A DNA stretch of 64,000 nucleotides, from positions 62,001-126,000 of the forward strand of contig JAQTOA010000004.1 of assembly GCA_028713555.1 (NCBI GenBank). The letters run 5' to 3'. A model generated the notes under the pieces. The model searched no databases. It worked only from the letters and a program-made list of their open reading frames with translations, and was not told the origin of the DNA. Each line of letters starts with the position of its first letter. Within the stretch, counting starts at the first letter, position 1. The stretch comes from Sterolibacterium sp. Its GTDB lineage: Bacteria; Pseudomonadota; Gammaproteobacteria; Burkholderiales; Rhodocyclaceae. This document shows positions 1 to 8,873 of the stretch, in pieces. Both the position numbers and the translations under genes were made by a program.

Positions 1-566
1 CGTATAGCGTGATCCTCTTCGACGAGGTCGAGAAGGCGCATCCGGACGTGTTCAACGTGCTGCTGCAAGTGCTCGACGACGGCCGCATGACCGACGGCCA
101 GGGTCGAACCGTAGACTTCAAGAACACCGTGATCGTCATGACGTCCAACCTCGGCTCGCAGATGATCCAGCAGATGAGTGGCGACGATTACCAGGTGATC
201 AAGCTGGCGGTGATGGGTGAGGTAAAGATGCATTTCCGTCCCGAATTCGTTAACCGCATCGACGAGATCGTGGTATTCCATGCCCTCGACGAGAAGAATA
301 TCGCCGCGATCGCCAGGATTCAGCTCGGCTATCTGGAGAAACGCCTGGCCAGGATGGAGATGAAGATCGACGTCTCGGATGCTGCGCTAGACCAACTCGC
401 CCAGGCCGGCTTCGATCCGGTATTCGGCGCACGGCCGCTCAAGCGGGCGATCCAGGAATACATCGAGAACCCGCTGTCCAAGCTGATCCTTGAAGGCAAG
501 TTCGGGGCAAAGGATACCGTCAAAGTTACGGCGGAGAAGGGGCATATCGCATTCGTGAAGGCGTAG
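1..566 (+). CDS. clpB: ATP-dependent chaperone ClpB, C-terminal part (partial)
   Basis: Only the last ~188 codons are present; the frame is open from base 3 and the 5' part lies outside the window. ClpB is a cytosolic AAA+ disaggregase that works with DnaK on aggregated proteins. The fragment begins in the second AAA+ domain at the Walker B region ([15 protein letters not shown]). It continues with the [11 protein letters not shown] and [10 protein letters not shown] segment (sensor 1) and [11 protein letters not shown], then the [18 protein letters not shown] segment (sensor 2) of the C-terminal D2 small domain. The long charged insertion after TSNLGS fits ClpB rather than ClpA or ClpC. It converges with ctaB, with 23 bases between the stop codons and no clear terminator. 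Confidence 0.96.
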   Translation, partial: YSVILFDEVEKAHPDVFNVLLQVLDDGRMTDGQGRTVDFKNTVIVMTSNLGSQMIQQMSGDDYQVIKLAVMGEVKMHFRPEFVNRIDEIVVFHALDEKNIAAIARIQLGYLEKRLARMEMKIDVSDAALDQLAQAGFDPVFGARPLKRAIQEYIENPLSKLILEGKFGAKDTVKVTAEKGHIAFVKA

Positions 567-589
567 TTTGCGGGTTTTTCGTACGCGCT

Positions 590-1516
590 TCAATGCTGCC
601 AGGCGTCGAGTATTGTCGCCAACAGTAGCAGGGAGATTTGCAGCAGCGAGGCGAAGAAGGATGACATCGCTGTCTTCTTGCTTGGGTTCTGGGCCAGCTG
701 CCATGCCTTGACGAGGAAATAGCCGCCGCCTGCCACGGCGCCGCCGAGATAGATGACGCCGCAGCCGGACCACGCCGGCAGCAACGAGGCGGCGACGAGC
801 AGCAGGGCGCTGAAGAATACGACGCGGGCGGCCCGTGCTTCGCCGATGACGACAGGGAGCATCGGGATTCCTGCCGTGGCATAGTCGTCCTTGTAGGCGA
901 TAGCCAGGCTCCAGAAATGCGGCGGCGTCCACAGGAAAAGCACTAATGCCAGTTGCAGCGGCACGGCGCCTATTGTGAGATTCGCCGCGGCGGCGCCGGC
1001 GAGCACGGAGAAACTGCCGGCCAGTCCGCCGATGACAATGTTGAGCCAACTGCGGCGCTTTAACCAGACGGTGTAGATGACCACGTAGAAAAATGCACCG
1101 AGAAACACATAGAACGCTGCCAGCGCGTTGCTTGCCTGCCATACCGCCAGCACCGAGAAAGCCTGGAGCACGCCAATCAGCAGCAGCCATGCCGGAGTGT
1201 GCGACAGTTCGCCAGTGACGAAGGCGCGGCCTTGCGTGCGCTGCATCAGACGGTCAATATCCCATTCGAGGTACTGGTTGAAAGCCCCAGCGCTGGCGGA
1301 GGAAATCATCACGGCGAGCGCCAGAATGGCCAGTTGAATGCTGCCAATAGCCTTTCCCGGTGTCACTGCGTAGCCGGCCAAGGCGGTGATCATGATGACG
1401 AAGCCGATGCGCAACTTGAATAGACCGACTATGTTGAGCACGACGTGCCAGATGGCGTTGTGGCGAGGCAAAGTTTCCATGAATGCGAGTCGTCGGTGGG
1501 TTTTGTGCTCCGCCAC
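590..1516 (-). CDS. ctaB: Protoheme IX farnesyltransferase (heme O synthase)
   Basis: This UbiA-superfamily membrane prenyltransferase converts heme B to heme O with farnesyl diphosphate, the first step to heme A for the aa3 oxidase. The 308-residue protein is strongly hydrophobic with about nine membrane segments. The first polyprenyl-diphosphate motif is visible near residues 80-94 (FNQYLEWDIDRLMQRT) and the second loop near 222-232 (AYKDDYATAGI). The N-terminal part (GLFKLRIGFVIM) differs from the usual LTKPRV form, so it may belong to a divergent CtaB branch. The annotated start is GTG at 1516; an ATG at 1480 is an alternative and neither has a strong ribosome site. It is divergent from ctaA. 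Confidence 0.9.
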   Translation of the reverse strand: MAEHKTHRRLAFMETLPRHNAIWHVVLNIVGLFKLRIGFVIMITALAGYAVTPGKAIGSIQLAILALAVMISSASAGAFNQYLEWDIDRLMQRTQGRAFVTGELSHTPAWLLLIGVLQAFSVLAVWQASNALAAFYVFLGAFFYVVIYTVWLKRRSWLNIVIGGLAGSFSVLAGAAAANLTIGAVPLQLALVLFLWTPPHFWSLAIAYKDDYATAGIPMLPVVIGEARAARVVFFSALLLVAASLLPAWSGCGVIYLGGAVAGGGYFLVKAWQLAQNPSKKTAMSSFFASLLQISLLLLATILDAWQH

Positions 1517-1654
1517 GATCCGGGATGTCGTGACGCTTCTGAATTCGCCGGACCGTATAATTGGTACAAGTCTACCTCATGCCCCGGATCTGGGACAAGG
1601 TTTCACCTCTGGTCAAACTAGACGGTATAGTTGTGCTACCGTCACCCATTGAAA

Positions 1655-2695
1655 ATGCCCATGGAATCACCGAGTCGCCGGGACGTTCCGGCCTGGTTGT
1701 TGGTTTGTTGCGTGATGGTGTTCGCCACGCTGGTGGTTGGTGGCGCAACGCGCCTGACGCATTCGGGACTCTCGATAGTCGAATGGCAGCCTATCGTTGG
1801 CACGCTGCCACCACTCTCCGAGACCGACTGGCAATCGGCCTTTGCCAAGTACCAACAGACGCCAGAATTCCGGAAGGTCAATCAGCGCATGACGCTGGTG
1901 GAGTTCAAGCCCATTTTCTGGTGGGAGTTCGCGCACCGGCTCCTTGGCCGCAGCATAGGCATGGTCTTCCTGCTGCCTTTCCTGTATTTCTTTCTGCAGA
2001 AACGCATCGATGCGAAACTATTGCTTAGGCTGTCGGGAATTTTTCTGCTCGGCGCTTTGCAAGGCGGCATGGGTTGGTACATGGTGCGAAGCGGGCTGGT
2101 CGATGATCCGCGCGTTAGCCATTATCGGTTGACCGCCCATCTGGGCCTGGCTTTCATCATCTTCGCGGCGCTGTTCTGGTTGGCCCTGGAGCTATGGACG
2201 CCGTGCCGAACTCGCTCGGGAGATCGGCCTGGGTTGTCTTTCTTGCGTAGCTGCTCAACTTGGCTAGTATCGCTGATCTTCGTCATGGCGCTTTCGGGCA
2301 GCTTGGTCGCCGGCCTGCACGCGGGCTTGGGCTACAACTCGTTTCCGCTCATGCATGGCGATTTTCTGCCGCCGGACATGTTTCTGCTCGAACCCTGGTT
2401 CGTTAATTTCTTCAGCAACCCGACGGCGGCGCAGTTCGACCACCGCCTGATCGCCTGGCTGCTGATTCTGTTGCTGCCGCTGTTCTGGTTCAGGGCAAAG
2501 GCCACCGAACTGCCGTCGCGCACCAGGCTGGCAGTCCATGTGCTGCTGCTGGTTTTCGCGGCCCAGATCAGCCTGGGAATCGCCACTTTGCTGCTGGTGG
2601 TACCGATGCCGCTGGCCCTCGCTCACCAGGCAGGCGCCATGCTGCTATTCGCGGCCAGCTTGTGGGTCTGCCACGAGCTACGTTGCACGGTATGA
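1655..2695 (+). CDS. ctaA: Heme A synthase (COX15/CtaA family)
   Basis: This integral membrane enzyme oxidises the C8 methyl of heme O to give heme A. The protein of about 346 residues has eight predicted membrane segments and the family's conserved histidines: WWEFAHRLLGR near residue 90, HYRLTAHLGLAF, FDHRLIAW and LAHQAGAMLL. The segment GGATRLTHSGLSIVEW and the loop EFKPIFWWE are typical of the COX15 type found in proteobacteria. The frame extends upstream to a TTG at 1631, but ATG at 1655 (or 1661) is the likely start because the residues before it are not family-like. It is divergent from ctaB, its pathway partner, and converges with the SCO-like gene. Confidence 0.93.
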   Translation: MPMESPSRRDVPAWLLVCCVMVFATLVVGGATRLTHSGLSIVEWQPIVGTLPPLSETDWQSAFAKYQQTPEFRKVNQRMTLVEFKPIFWWEFAHRLLGRSIGMVFLLPFLYFFLQKRIDAKLLLRLSGIFLLGALQGGMGWYMVRSGLVDDPRVSHYRLTAHLGLAFIIFAALFWLALELWTPCRTRSGDRPGLSFLRSCSTWLVSLIFVMALSGSLVAGLHAGLGYNSFPLMHGDFLPPDMFLLEPWFVNFFSNPTAAQFDHRLIAWLLILLLPLFWFRAKATELPSRTRLAVHVLLLVFAAQISLGIATLLLVVPMPLALAHQAGAMLLFAASLWVCHELRCTV

Positions 2696-2722
2696 CAGAT
2701 CGATCGGCAAGAGGTCCGGAGC

Positions 2723-3286
2723 TCAACCAACCTGAGAAACCTTGATCAAATGCGTCAAATCCTTGACCATGCCCTTCGGGTCCACGTCTTCAGCGTAACG
2801 CAACACGAAGTTGCCGAGCGGATCAATGAGGTAGATCGAGGTGGGTGGCTGCTGCTTGGCTGGAAACGCCGACAGCCAGGCAGGGTCTTGCGCTCGCGCG
2901 ACCACGAGTCCTGGATGCGCGGCAAGCAGCTTGGGGTCCGGGGTGCCTGTACCGGAGAGCAGCCACAGTCGCTCGACCCGGTTCATATTATCGCCCTGGG
3001 TCAAGCGCACCTGGCGGATGTAGTAGAGGCTGCGCTGGCATATTTCGTTGCACGACGGCGATTGTATGGTCACCAGCAGCCACTTGCCGCGGAGCACATC
3101 GCTTGAGAACGGTTTGCCGGCCATATCCGTCAGCTGAACGGCGGGTAGCCTGTGCGTGGCAATCAATTCGCCGTGATTGACGAAGTGCTTCGGTTGCCAG
3201 CCTGAGTAGAAGAGGTAAGCAACCAGCAGGGGAAGCAGACAAATTCCAGCAAGCAACAGGACCGTTCGGCGGCCATTACTCAACAT
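2723..3286 (-). CDS. Membrane-anchored SCO-like thioredoxin-fold protein of the cox cluster
   Basis: A 187-residue protein with one N-terminal membrane segment (residues ~7-27) and a periplasmic thioredoxin-like domain. It has a CxxxC pair (SPSCNEICQ, about residues 75-82) in the place of the copper-binding CxxxC of SCO1/SenC proteins. The later PPTSIYLIDPLGNFVLRY strand-turn resembles the SCO fold. It overlaps the SURF1 gene by 11 bases and sits among oxidase assembly genes, so a role in delivering copper to, or reducing, subunit II is likely. No ordinary sco gene is present in the window, so this may be the local substitute. That role is inferred; the fold and cysteine pair are visible. Confidence 0.75.
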   Translation of the reverse strand: MLSNGRRTVLLLAGICLLPLLVAYLFYSGWQPKHFVNHGELIATHRLPAVQLTDMAGKPFSSDVLRGKWLLVTIQSPSCNEICQRSLYYIRQVRLTQGDNMNRVERLWLLSGTGTPDPKLLAAHPGLVVARAQDPAWLSAFPAKQQPPTSIYLIDPLGNFVLRYAEDVDPKGMVKDLTHLIKVSQVG

Positions 3287-4019
3287 CTGCTGTTCCCCTT
3301 CGAAAAAAATGATAAACCCAAAGAACGAAGGCTAGGACCGCCATGGCGAACCACTGGAAGGCGTAGCCGCGATTCCTGTCCGCGCCATTATCGGGTCTTG
3401 GCCAGTCCCTGATCAGCCCGTCTCCAGGGTCGCCGGTTTGCTGGATGAATACGGGCTGCAGAGTCAAACCAGACCACTTCCTGAAGCGTTCCGGCGTGAT
3501 GTTCTCCCATATCCGGCCTTGCCGATAAGCCGAACCGAGTTCCTTGAATCGCGCCGGCAACTGGACGGTCCCGTAAACCTCAACATTGCCCCATGGAGTC
3601 CGGATCTCAGGCAAGTGCGCCCGATCCCGGCCAGCAACTACCCAGCCACGGTTGACCAGCAGACAGGTGTCGCTACCCTCAAGCCGCAGGGGCATATACA
3701 CGTCAAATCCTGCCTGGCCCTGATACACCTGGTTGTCGAGAAAGATCCCGTATTCCGTCAGCCAGCGACCGCTGGCGGAAACCCGATGGTAGGCGAGCTG
3801 GCTGGCGTCGATCAGCTTGCTGCCGATGGCGGTGGGGGGCAGCTTCGCCATTTCATTGTAGTGCGCCGCGAGTTGCTCCCTGAATTGCGCCCGGTCCAGC
3901 TGCCAGCGACCCAGCGAAACGGTAACGACGATCACGACGATGGCGGCAAGGGTTGGCCAAAACAGCGAGCCGGGCCGCATCGGGGGTACATGGAATGCGT
4001 TAAACTGCTTATTCGTCAA
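3276..4019 (-). CDS. SURF1 family cytochrome oxidase assembly protein
   Basis: SURF1 (Shy1) proteins are membrane proteins that help insert heme A into subunit I of cytochrome oxidase. The 247 residues show one membrane segment near the N-terminus (~18-36), a periplasmic domain and a second membrane segment near the C-terminus (~222-242). Family motifs visible are LGRWQLDRAQFREQL, the GQAGFDVYMPLRL region and LLVNRGWV. An internal ATG at 3983 is an alternative start. The start lies only 14 bases from the divergent DUF2909 gene, so the two must share a very short control region or the SURF1 gene must be expressed from further upstream. Confidence 0.9.
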   Translation of the reverse strand: MTNKQFNAFHVPPMRPGSLFWPTLAAIVVIVVTVSLGRWQLDRAQFREQLAAHYNEMAKLPPTAIGSKLIDASQLAYHRVSASGRWLTEYGIFLDNQVYQGQAGFDVYMPLRLEGSDTCLLVNRGWVVAGRDRAHLPEIRTPWGNVEVYGTVQLPARFKELGSAYRQGRIWENITPERFRKWSGLTLQPVFIQQTGDPGDGLIRDWPRPDNGADRNRGYAFQWFAMAVLAFVLWVYHFFRRGTADVE

Positions 4020-4033
4020 AGGACGGGCTTTCC

Positions 4034-4234
4034 GTGAAAATCATCGTCATCGCTTTTCTCCTTGTCATCCTCGGCAGCCTGGCTTCAGCCTTGTTCTTCC
4101 TGCTTTCCGACAAGCCCGGTTCCCAGCGCACAGTCAGGGCGCTCACCCTGCGGGTCGGCCTGTCGATCCTGTTGTTCGTGCTGCTGATCGCTGGCTATTA
4201 CTTCGGCTTTATCGGCAACCCGCCGCTCCGCTAG
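4034..4234 (+). CDS. Twin transmembrane protein, DUF2909 family
   Basis: A 66-residue protein that is almost entirely two membrane helices (residues ~3-24 and ~42-62) joined by a short basic loop (SDKPGSQRTVRALTLR). This two-helix layout with a small C-terminal tail (FIGNPPLR) matches the DUF2909 family, which is found in betaproteobacterial cox clusters next to SURF1 and cox3. It is the only gene between ctaE and SURF1 and is read opposite to both. Its function is unknown; a small oxidase accessory or assembly role is inferred from position only. Confidence 0.82.
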   Translation: MKIIVIAFLLVILGSLASALFFLLSDKPGSQRTVRALTLRVGLSILLFVLLIAGYYFGFIGNPPLR

Positions 4235-4275
4235 GAAAGCATCCCATCCGCTGCGACGATGGCGAAAAAGACCGT

Positions 4276-5124
4276 TTATATCCAGTACACCACCACGAAC
4301 AGCAGCAGCCAAACCACATCGACAAAGTGCCAGTACCAGGCCACCGCTTCAAAGGCAAAGTGGTGGTCCGGCTTGAAATGGCCTGCCAGTACGCGGAACA
4401 GCATAACGGTCAGCATGGTCACGCCGATCGTCACATGCAGGCCATGGAAGCCCGTCAGCATGTAGAAAGTCGTGCCATAGATGCCGGTGGTCAGCTTCAG
4501 GTTCATCTCCGAGTAGGCATGGGAATACTCGTGCGCTTGCAACGAAATGAAAAGCAGCCCCAAGGCGATGGTCAGGATCAGGCCCAGCCTGAGCTGATTG
4601 CGGTTGCTCTTCAGCAGCCCCCAATGCGCCCAGGTCAGGGTAGCGCCGGAGGAAAGCAGCAACAAGGTATTGATGGCAGGAATGCCCATGGCCGCCATGG
4701 GGCTGAAGCGGTCCTTGTAACCCGGACCGGCATTGGGCCAGATGGCGGAGAAGTTGGGCCAGAGCAATTGCCCATCAACGCTGGCAAGGTCTGGAACTGA
4801 CAATACGCGGGCATAGAACAGGGTGCCGAAGAAGGCAGCGAAGAACATCACTTCGGAGAAGATAAACCAGCTCATCGCCCAGCGGAACGAGGCATCCACC
4901 CGCTGGCCGTAGAGCCCGCTCTCGGATTCGCGGATGACGGTGCGGAACCAACCGGCCAACATGAAGATCAATACGGCAAAACCCAAGGTCACCACCAGCG
5001 GACCCAGGCTGTAGCTGTTGACCCACAACACGGCGCCCGAAGCCAGCAGCAGCAGAGCCAGCGTCCCGACCAATGGCCAGTAGGACGCGCTCGGCACGTA
5101 ATAATAGCTACCTTGCTGCGTCAT
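4276..5124 (-). CDS. ctaE: Cytochrome c oxidase subunit III
   Basis: Subunit III of the aa3 oxidase, a seven-helix membrane protein that stabilises the catalytic core. The protein of 282 residues begins MTQQGSYYYVPSASYWPLVG. It contains SEVMFFAAFFGTLFYAR, SSGATLTWAHW and the C-terminal TGFHGLHVTIG and FEAVAWYWHFVDVVWLLLF segments that define the family. The frame is open further upstream, but ATG at 5124 is chosen because an AGGAGA ribosome site lies just before it and homologous proteins start here. It is the last structural gene of the leftward ctaC-ctaD-ctaG-ctaE run. Confidence 0.96.
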   Translation of the reverse strand: MTQQGSYYYVPSASYWPLVGTLALLLLASGAVLWVNSYSLGPLVVTLGFAVLIFMLAGWFRTVIRESESGLYGQRVDASFRWAMSWFIFSEVMFFAAFFGTLFYARVLSVPDLASVDGQLLWPNFSAIWPNAGPGYKDRFSPMAAMGIPAINTLLLLSSGATLTWAHWGLLKSNRNQLRLGLILTIALGLLFISLQAHEYSHAYSEMNLKLTTGIYGTTFYMLTGFHGLHVTIGVTMLTVMLFRVLAGHFKPDHHFAFEAVAWYWHFVDVVWLLLFVVVYWI

Positions 5125-5137
5125 TTTTCTTCTCCTC

Positions 5138-5362
5138 TCATGTGCTTGTCCCGTGGGCCATGACCACGATTCTGACCACGACCAATAGCACCAGAACCAA
5201 TAGCGCGCCACCCAGAATTCCCGCCACCACGATCTGCGCTGGCTTCAGACTGGCTACATCCGACTCGCCATGCTTCCGGCGACGAACCCCGAAAAAAGCC
5301 CAGAAAATTGTTTTTGCTGCCTGAAAGAAACCGCGGCTACGCGGCAGGGGATAGTTTTTCAT
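5138..5362 (-). CDS. DUF2970 family small membrane protein
   Basis: A 74-residue protein. An N-terminal basic, amphipathic stretch (RSRGFFQAAKTIFWAFFGVRRRK) is followed by one membrane helix (~47-68, VVAGILGGALLVLVLLVVVRI). This matches the DUF2970 family, found between cox11 and cox3 in betaproteobacterial oxidase operons. It overlaps the upstream ctaG gene by 4 bases and precedes ctaE by 13 bases, so it is translated as part of the oxidase operon. No function is established; an accessory role in oxidase assembly is inferred from its fixed position. Confidence 0.82.
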   Translation of the reverse strand: MKNYPLPRSRGFFQAAKTIFWAFFGVRRRKHGESDVASLKPAQIVVAGILGGALLVLVLLVVVRIVVMAHGTST

Positions 5363-5919
5363 GAGCGGTCCGGCGTCGCCACGCTCTGCGCACGTATATT
5401 TCCCTCGACATTGAAGAAAGTATAGGACAGGGTGATAGTGCCGATCTCCTTGGGCAATGACGGATCAACCACGAACACGACAGGCAGGCGTAGTTTCTGG
5501 CCGGCGGCAAGGGTCTGCTTGTTGAAACAGAAACAGCTGAGCTTCCTGAAATACTGGGCCGCTTCAGGTGGGGCGTAGCTCGGAATGGCCTGGCCGGTTA
5601 CCACTTCGTTCCTGGTATTAACCACTTCGAACTCGGCTTGCGAAATTTCACCCGGATGCACAGCCATGTGCGTCTGCACTGCGCTGACTTTCCAAGGCAT
5701 GTCATGAACGTTCGAATCGAACTCGATGTCCACTACTCGCTGAAAATCCACTTGGGTGTTGACCGGATTGGCATCCTGTCCGACCTGATTCAAACCGGTC
5801 ACGCGACAGAATACCGAATAAAGCGGCACCAGGGCGTAGCCGAAACCGAACATCAGCATCGAAAACATGGCCAGCTTGATGAACGTCCGACGATTGATGG
5901 GGCGGGGGGCGGTACTCAT
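5359..5919 (-). CDS. ctaG: Cytochrome c oxidase assembly protein CtaG/Cox11
   Basis: A membrane-anchored copper chaperone that delivers copper to the CuB site of subunit I. The 186-residue protein has an N-terminal membrane helix (residues ~12-32, with VPLYSVFCRVTG just after it) and a periplasmic beta domain. The copper-binding CFCF motif is visible (RKLSCFCFNKQTL, near residue 129), as is the C-terminal ITLSYTFF strand of the family. It overlaps the small upstream gene and the downstream DUF2970 gene by 4 bases each, so the three are probably translationally coupled. Confidence 0.95.
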   Translation of the reverse strand: MSTAPRPINRRTFIKLAMFSMLMFGFGYALVPLYSVFCRVTGLNQVGQDANPVNTQVDFQRVVDIEFDSNVHDMPWKVSAVQTHMAVHPGEISQAEFEVVNTRNEVVTGQAIPSYAPPEAAQYFRKLSCFCFNKQTLAAGQKLRLPVVFVVDPSLPKEIGTITLSYTFFNVEGNIRAQSVATPDRS

Positions 5920-6059
5920 GGCCCGAACAGCCAGGAATGGAGGATATAGCCGAAGAAAAACGTCAGGGCGATCGCGCCCAGGGCCAGACTCAGGCGCAAA
6001 TTGCGTCGCGATTGCGAATTCCGCGCCATTGCTTGCCTCATGGTTTCATCCTGTTTCAT
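5916..6059 (-). CDS. Cytochrome oxidase small assembly protein
   Basis: A 47-residue protein with a basic N-terminus (SQSRRNLRLSLAL) and one membrane helix (~22-42, GAIALTFFFGYILHSWLF). Its ATG at 6059 overlaps the ctaD stop in an ATGA, which fixes the start; the longer open frame upstream would run inside ctaD. Its own stop overlaps the ctaG start by 4 bases. Small one-helix proteins in this exact position, between cox1 and cox11, are annotated in many betaproteobacteria as a small oxidase assembly protein. The molecular role is not known. Confidence 0.78.
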   Translation of the reverse strand: MKQDETMRQAMARNSQSRRNLRLSLALGAIALTFFFGYILHSWLFGP

Positions 6060-7639
6060 TTTATGACCGGCTGGGTTTCCCAAGTGTGATATGGGGCCGG
6101 CGAAGCGACTTCCCACTCCAAACCCTCGGCTCCGTCCCATGGCTTGGCCTCAGCCTTGGGCCCGCCCTTGATGCAAGTGATGACGATGTAGAGAAACAGC
6201 AGTTGGGAAAGTCCCAGCCCAAATGCGCCGATAGAGGAGATCGCATTGAAGTCGGCGAATTGCAGCGCATAGTCGGGGATGCGACGCGGCATCCCGGCCA
6301 ACCCCAGGAAGTGCTGAACGAAGAAGGTCATGTTGAAGAAAATCATCGTCAGCCAGAAATGAACTTTCCCGAGCATCTCGCTGTACATGTGGCCAGTCCA
6401 TTTCGGCAGCCAGTAATAGACCGCGGCAAACGCGGAGAACAGCGCGCCGGCAACCATCGTGTAGTGAAAATGGGCGACGACATAATAGGTGTTGTGCATC
6501 TGCACATCGACCGCGGTCATCGCCAGTACCAGGCCGGAGAAGCCCCCCATGACGAACAGGAAGATGAAGCCGATGGCAAACAGCATCGGCGTTTCGAACG
6601 TCAGCGCCCCGCGCCACATGGTCGCGGTCCAGTTGAACACCTTCACCCCGGTAGGAACGGCAATCAGCATGGTCGCGTACATGTAGAAGATCTGTCCGGC
6701 AACCGGCATGCCTGAGGTAAACATGTGGTGGCCCCAAACGAAGAACGAAAGAATTGCGATGGATGCTGTGGCATAGACCATAGAGGTATAACCGAACAGC
6801 GGCTTGCGCGAGAAGGCGGGGATGACATGGGAGATGATGCCGAATCCGGGCAGGATCACGATATAGACTTCGGGATGTCCGAAAAACCAGAAGACGTGCT
6901 GGTACAGCACCGGATCGCCGCCACCGGCGGCGCTGAAAAAACTGGTGCCGAAATGGCGGTCAGTCAGGAGCATGGTCACTGCCCCGGCAAAAACCGGCAT
7001 CACGGCAATGATCAGGAAGGCGGTAATCAGCCAGGTCCACGCGAACATGGGCATTTTCAACATCGTCATGCCGGGCGCTCGCAGGTTGAGGACGGTGGTG
7101 ATGATATTGATCGAACCGAGGATCGACGAAATGCCCAGGATGTGCACCGAAAAAATGGCCAGATCCATTCCCATCCCCATCTGTATCGAGAGCGGAGGGT
7201 AAAGCGTCCAGCCGACTCCGGCGGCGCCGCCAGGCACGAACAGGGAGGTGACGAGCAGCAGGCTGGCGGGGATCAGCAGCCAGAAGCTCCAATTGTTGAG
7301 ACGGCCGAAGGCCATGTCGGAGGCGCCGATCTGCAGCGGAATCATCCAGTTGGCAAAACCGACGAAGGCCGGCATGATCGCGCCGAATACCATGATCAGG
7401 CCGTGCAGGGTGACGATCTGGTTGTAGCGCTCCGGTTCGATCAATTGCAGGCCGGGCTGGAACAATTCGGCGCGGATGATCAGCGCCATGATGCCGCCAA
7501 CGATAAACATGGTGAAGCTGAACCACAGGTACAGCGTACCGATATCCTTGTGATTGGTGGTCGTCAGCCAGCGCCGCAGACCTTCGGGGCGATGCCCATG
7601 AGCTTCTGTCTGTGCCTGACCGTTAGCTGATTTTTGCAT
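6056..7639 (-). CDS. ctaD: Cytochrome c oxidase subunit I (aa3 type)
   Basis: The catalytic heme-copper subunit, 527 residues and twelve membrane helices. Expected ligands are visible: H79 for heme a (TLHGLIMVFG), H255 and Y259 in GHPEVY for CuB and the His-Tyr cross-link, H304-H305 for CuB, H390 for heme a3 and H392 for heme a (VAHFHYT). The glutamate inside GHPEVY identifies an A1-type oxidase with the usual D-channel end point. An AGGGGAA ribosome site precedes ATG 7639. It follows ctaC by 48 bases and is coupled to the small assembly gene by an ATGA overlap. Confidence 0.98.
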   Translation of the reverse strand: MQKSANGQAQTEAHGHRPEGLRRWLTTTNHKDIGTLYLWFSFTMFIVGGIMALIIRAELFQPGLQLIEPERYNQIVTLHGLIMVFGAIMPAFVGFANWMIPLQIGASDMAFGRLNNWSFWLLIPASLLLVTSLFVPGGAAGVGWTLYPPLSIQMGMGMDLAIFSVHILGISSILGSINIITTVLNLRAPGMTMLKMPMFAWTWLITAFLIIAVMPVFAGAVTMLLTDRHFGTSFFSAAGGGDPVLYQHVFWFFGHPEVYIVILPGFGIISHVIPAFSRKPLFGYTSMVYATASIAILSFFVWGHHMFTSGMPVAGQIFYMYATMLIAVPTGVKVFNWTATMWRGALTFETPMLFAIGFIFLFVMGGFSGLVLAMTAVDVQMHNTYYVVAHFHYTMVAGALFSAFAAVYYWLPKWTGHMYSEMLGKVHFWLTMIFFNMTFFVQHFLGLAGMPRRIPDYALQFADFNAISSIGAFGLGLSQLLFLYIVITCIKGGPKAEAKPWDGAEGLEWEVASPAPYHTWETQPVIK

Positions 7640-7687
7640 CGTGTTCCCCTGTATTTACTGCCCTTGGTGCATCGCGGCCTAACAAGG

Positions 7688-8830
7688 TCAGCGACGTTCC
7701 GCCTTGACCTCGGATGGCTGGATGGCATCCCCGGATTTGTTGCTCCAGGCGTTGCGCTCATAGGTGATCACCGCGGCGATATCGGTATCGGACAACTGCG
7801 GGCCGAATGCCGCCATCGCCGTTCCCGGTCGGCCGCTCAGTACCGTCTTGATGTGTCCGATCTTGGCACCGGTGGCGATCTTCGAGCCGTCCAGGGCCGG
7901 GAACACCGACGGGATTCCCTTGCCGTCGGCCTGATGGCAGGCCACGCAGTTCTTGGTATAGACCGCTTCTCCATGCTGTATCAATTCGGCGAGCTGCCAG
8001 ACCTTGTTCTGGTCTTCGGCGCCGGTGGCCATCTTTTTCCGTTGTTCTGCTACCCAGGCGGCGTACTTTTCTTCGGGCACCACTTCCACGACGATCGGCA
8101 TGTAGCCGTGGCCCTTGCCACACAATTGGGCGCATTGGCCGCGGAATATGCCTTCGCGGTCGGCGCGAAACCAGGCGTCACGAATGAAACCGGGCATCGC
8201 GTCCTGCTGGATGGCCAAGGCCGGAACGTACCAGGAGTGGATGACGTCGTTGGATGTCGTGAGGATGCGAACCTTCTTGTTGACCGGCACCACCATGTGG
8301 TTGTCGACCTGGAGCAGGTAGTTTTCCTCCCTGGGCGCCTTGCCATCGAGTTGGGCCTGAGGCGTTGCGAGAATGCTCATGAACTTGATTCCGGCTCCTT
8401 CTCCTTTGAGATAGTCGTACCCCCACTTCCACTGGTAGCCGGTTACCTTGATCGTGATATCGGCATTGGACGAATCCCGCATCGCAAGGAGAGTCTTGGT
8501 GACGGGCCAGGCTACCGCGATCAGGATGGCAATGGGGATCACGGTCCATAGGATTTCAATTTTCGTATTCTCGTGGAAGAGGGCTGGCTTTCCCCCCGCA
8601 GATTTCCGATGTCTGATGATCGAATAGAGCATTACGCCGAACACCAGGATGAAGATCGTGACGCAGATCTCCATCATCCACATGTTCAGGTTATAAATCT
8701 CCTTGGCTATCAGTGTGGCGGGTTCCTGGAAATTGAGCGCGTAAGCCGCATCAGCTGCTTTGCTGAGTAGCGCCAGAGCCCATAGCCCTGCCAGATGAGG
8801 CACGCTGACCGACCGTACTTGCCTGGTCAT
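7688..8830 (-). CDS. ctaC: Cytochrome c oxidase subunit II with fused C-terminal cytochrome c domain
   Basis: Subunit II carries the CuA centre that takes electrons from cytochrome c. From ATG 8830 the protein is 380 residues: an N-terminal signal or anchor, two membrane helices and a periplasmic cupredoxin domain. The CuA ligands are visible (HSWYVPAL and GQCAQLCGKGHGYM). An extra C-terminal domain has the heme c motif CVACH and a downstream Met region, so this is a caa3-like subunit II. ATG 8830 is preferred to the upstream GTG-region start because a GGGGGA ribosome site lies before it. It is the first gene of the leftward oxidase operon. Confidence 0.96.
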   Translation of the reverse strand: MTRQVRSVSVPHLAGLWALALLSKAADAAYALNFQEPATLIAKEIYNLNMWMMEICVTIFILVFGVMLYSIIRHRKSAGGKPALFHENTKIEILWTVIPIAILIAVAWPVTKTLLAMRDSSNADITIKVTGYQWKWGYDYLKGEGAGIKFMSILATPQAQLDGKAPREENYLLQVDNHMVVPVNKKVRILTTSNDVIHSWYVPALAIQQDAMPGFIRDAWFRADREGIFRGQCAQLCGKGHGYMPIVVEVVPEEKYAAWVAEQRKKMATGAEDQNKVWQLAELIQHGEAVYTKNCVACHQADGKGIPSVFPALDGSKIATGAKIGHIKTVLSGRPGTAMAAFGPQLSDTDIAAVITYERNAWSNKSGDAIQPSEVKAERR

Positions 8831-8873
8831 ATTGATTCCCCCATCCTCCGATATATGCTCCTGAACGACAGCA

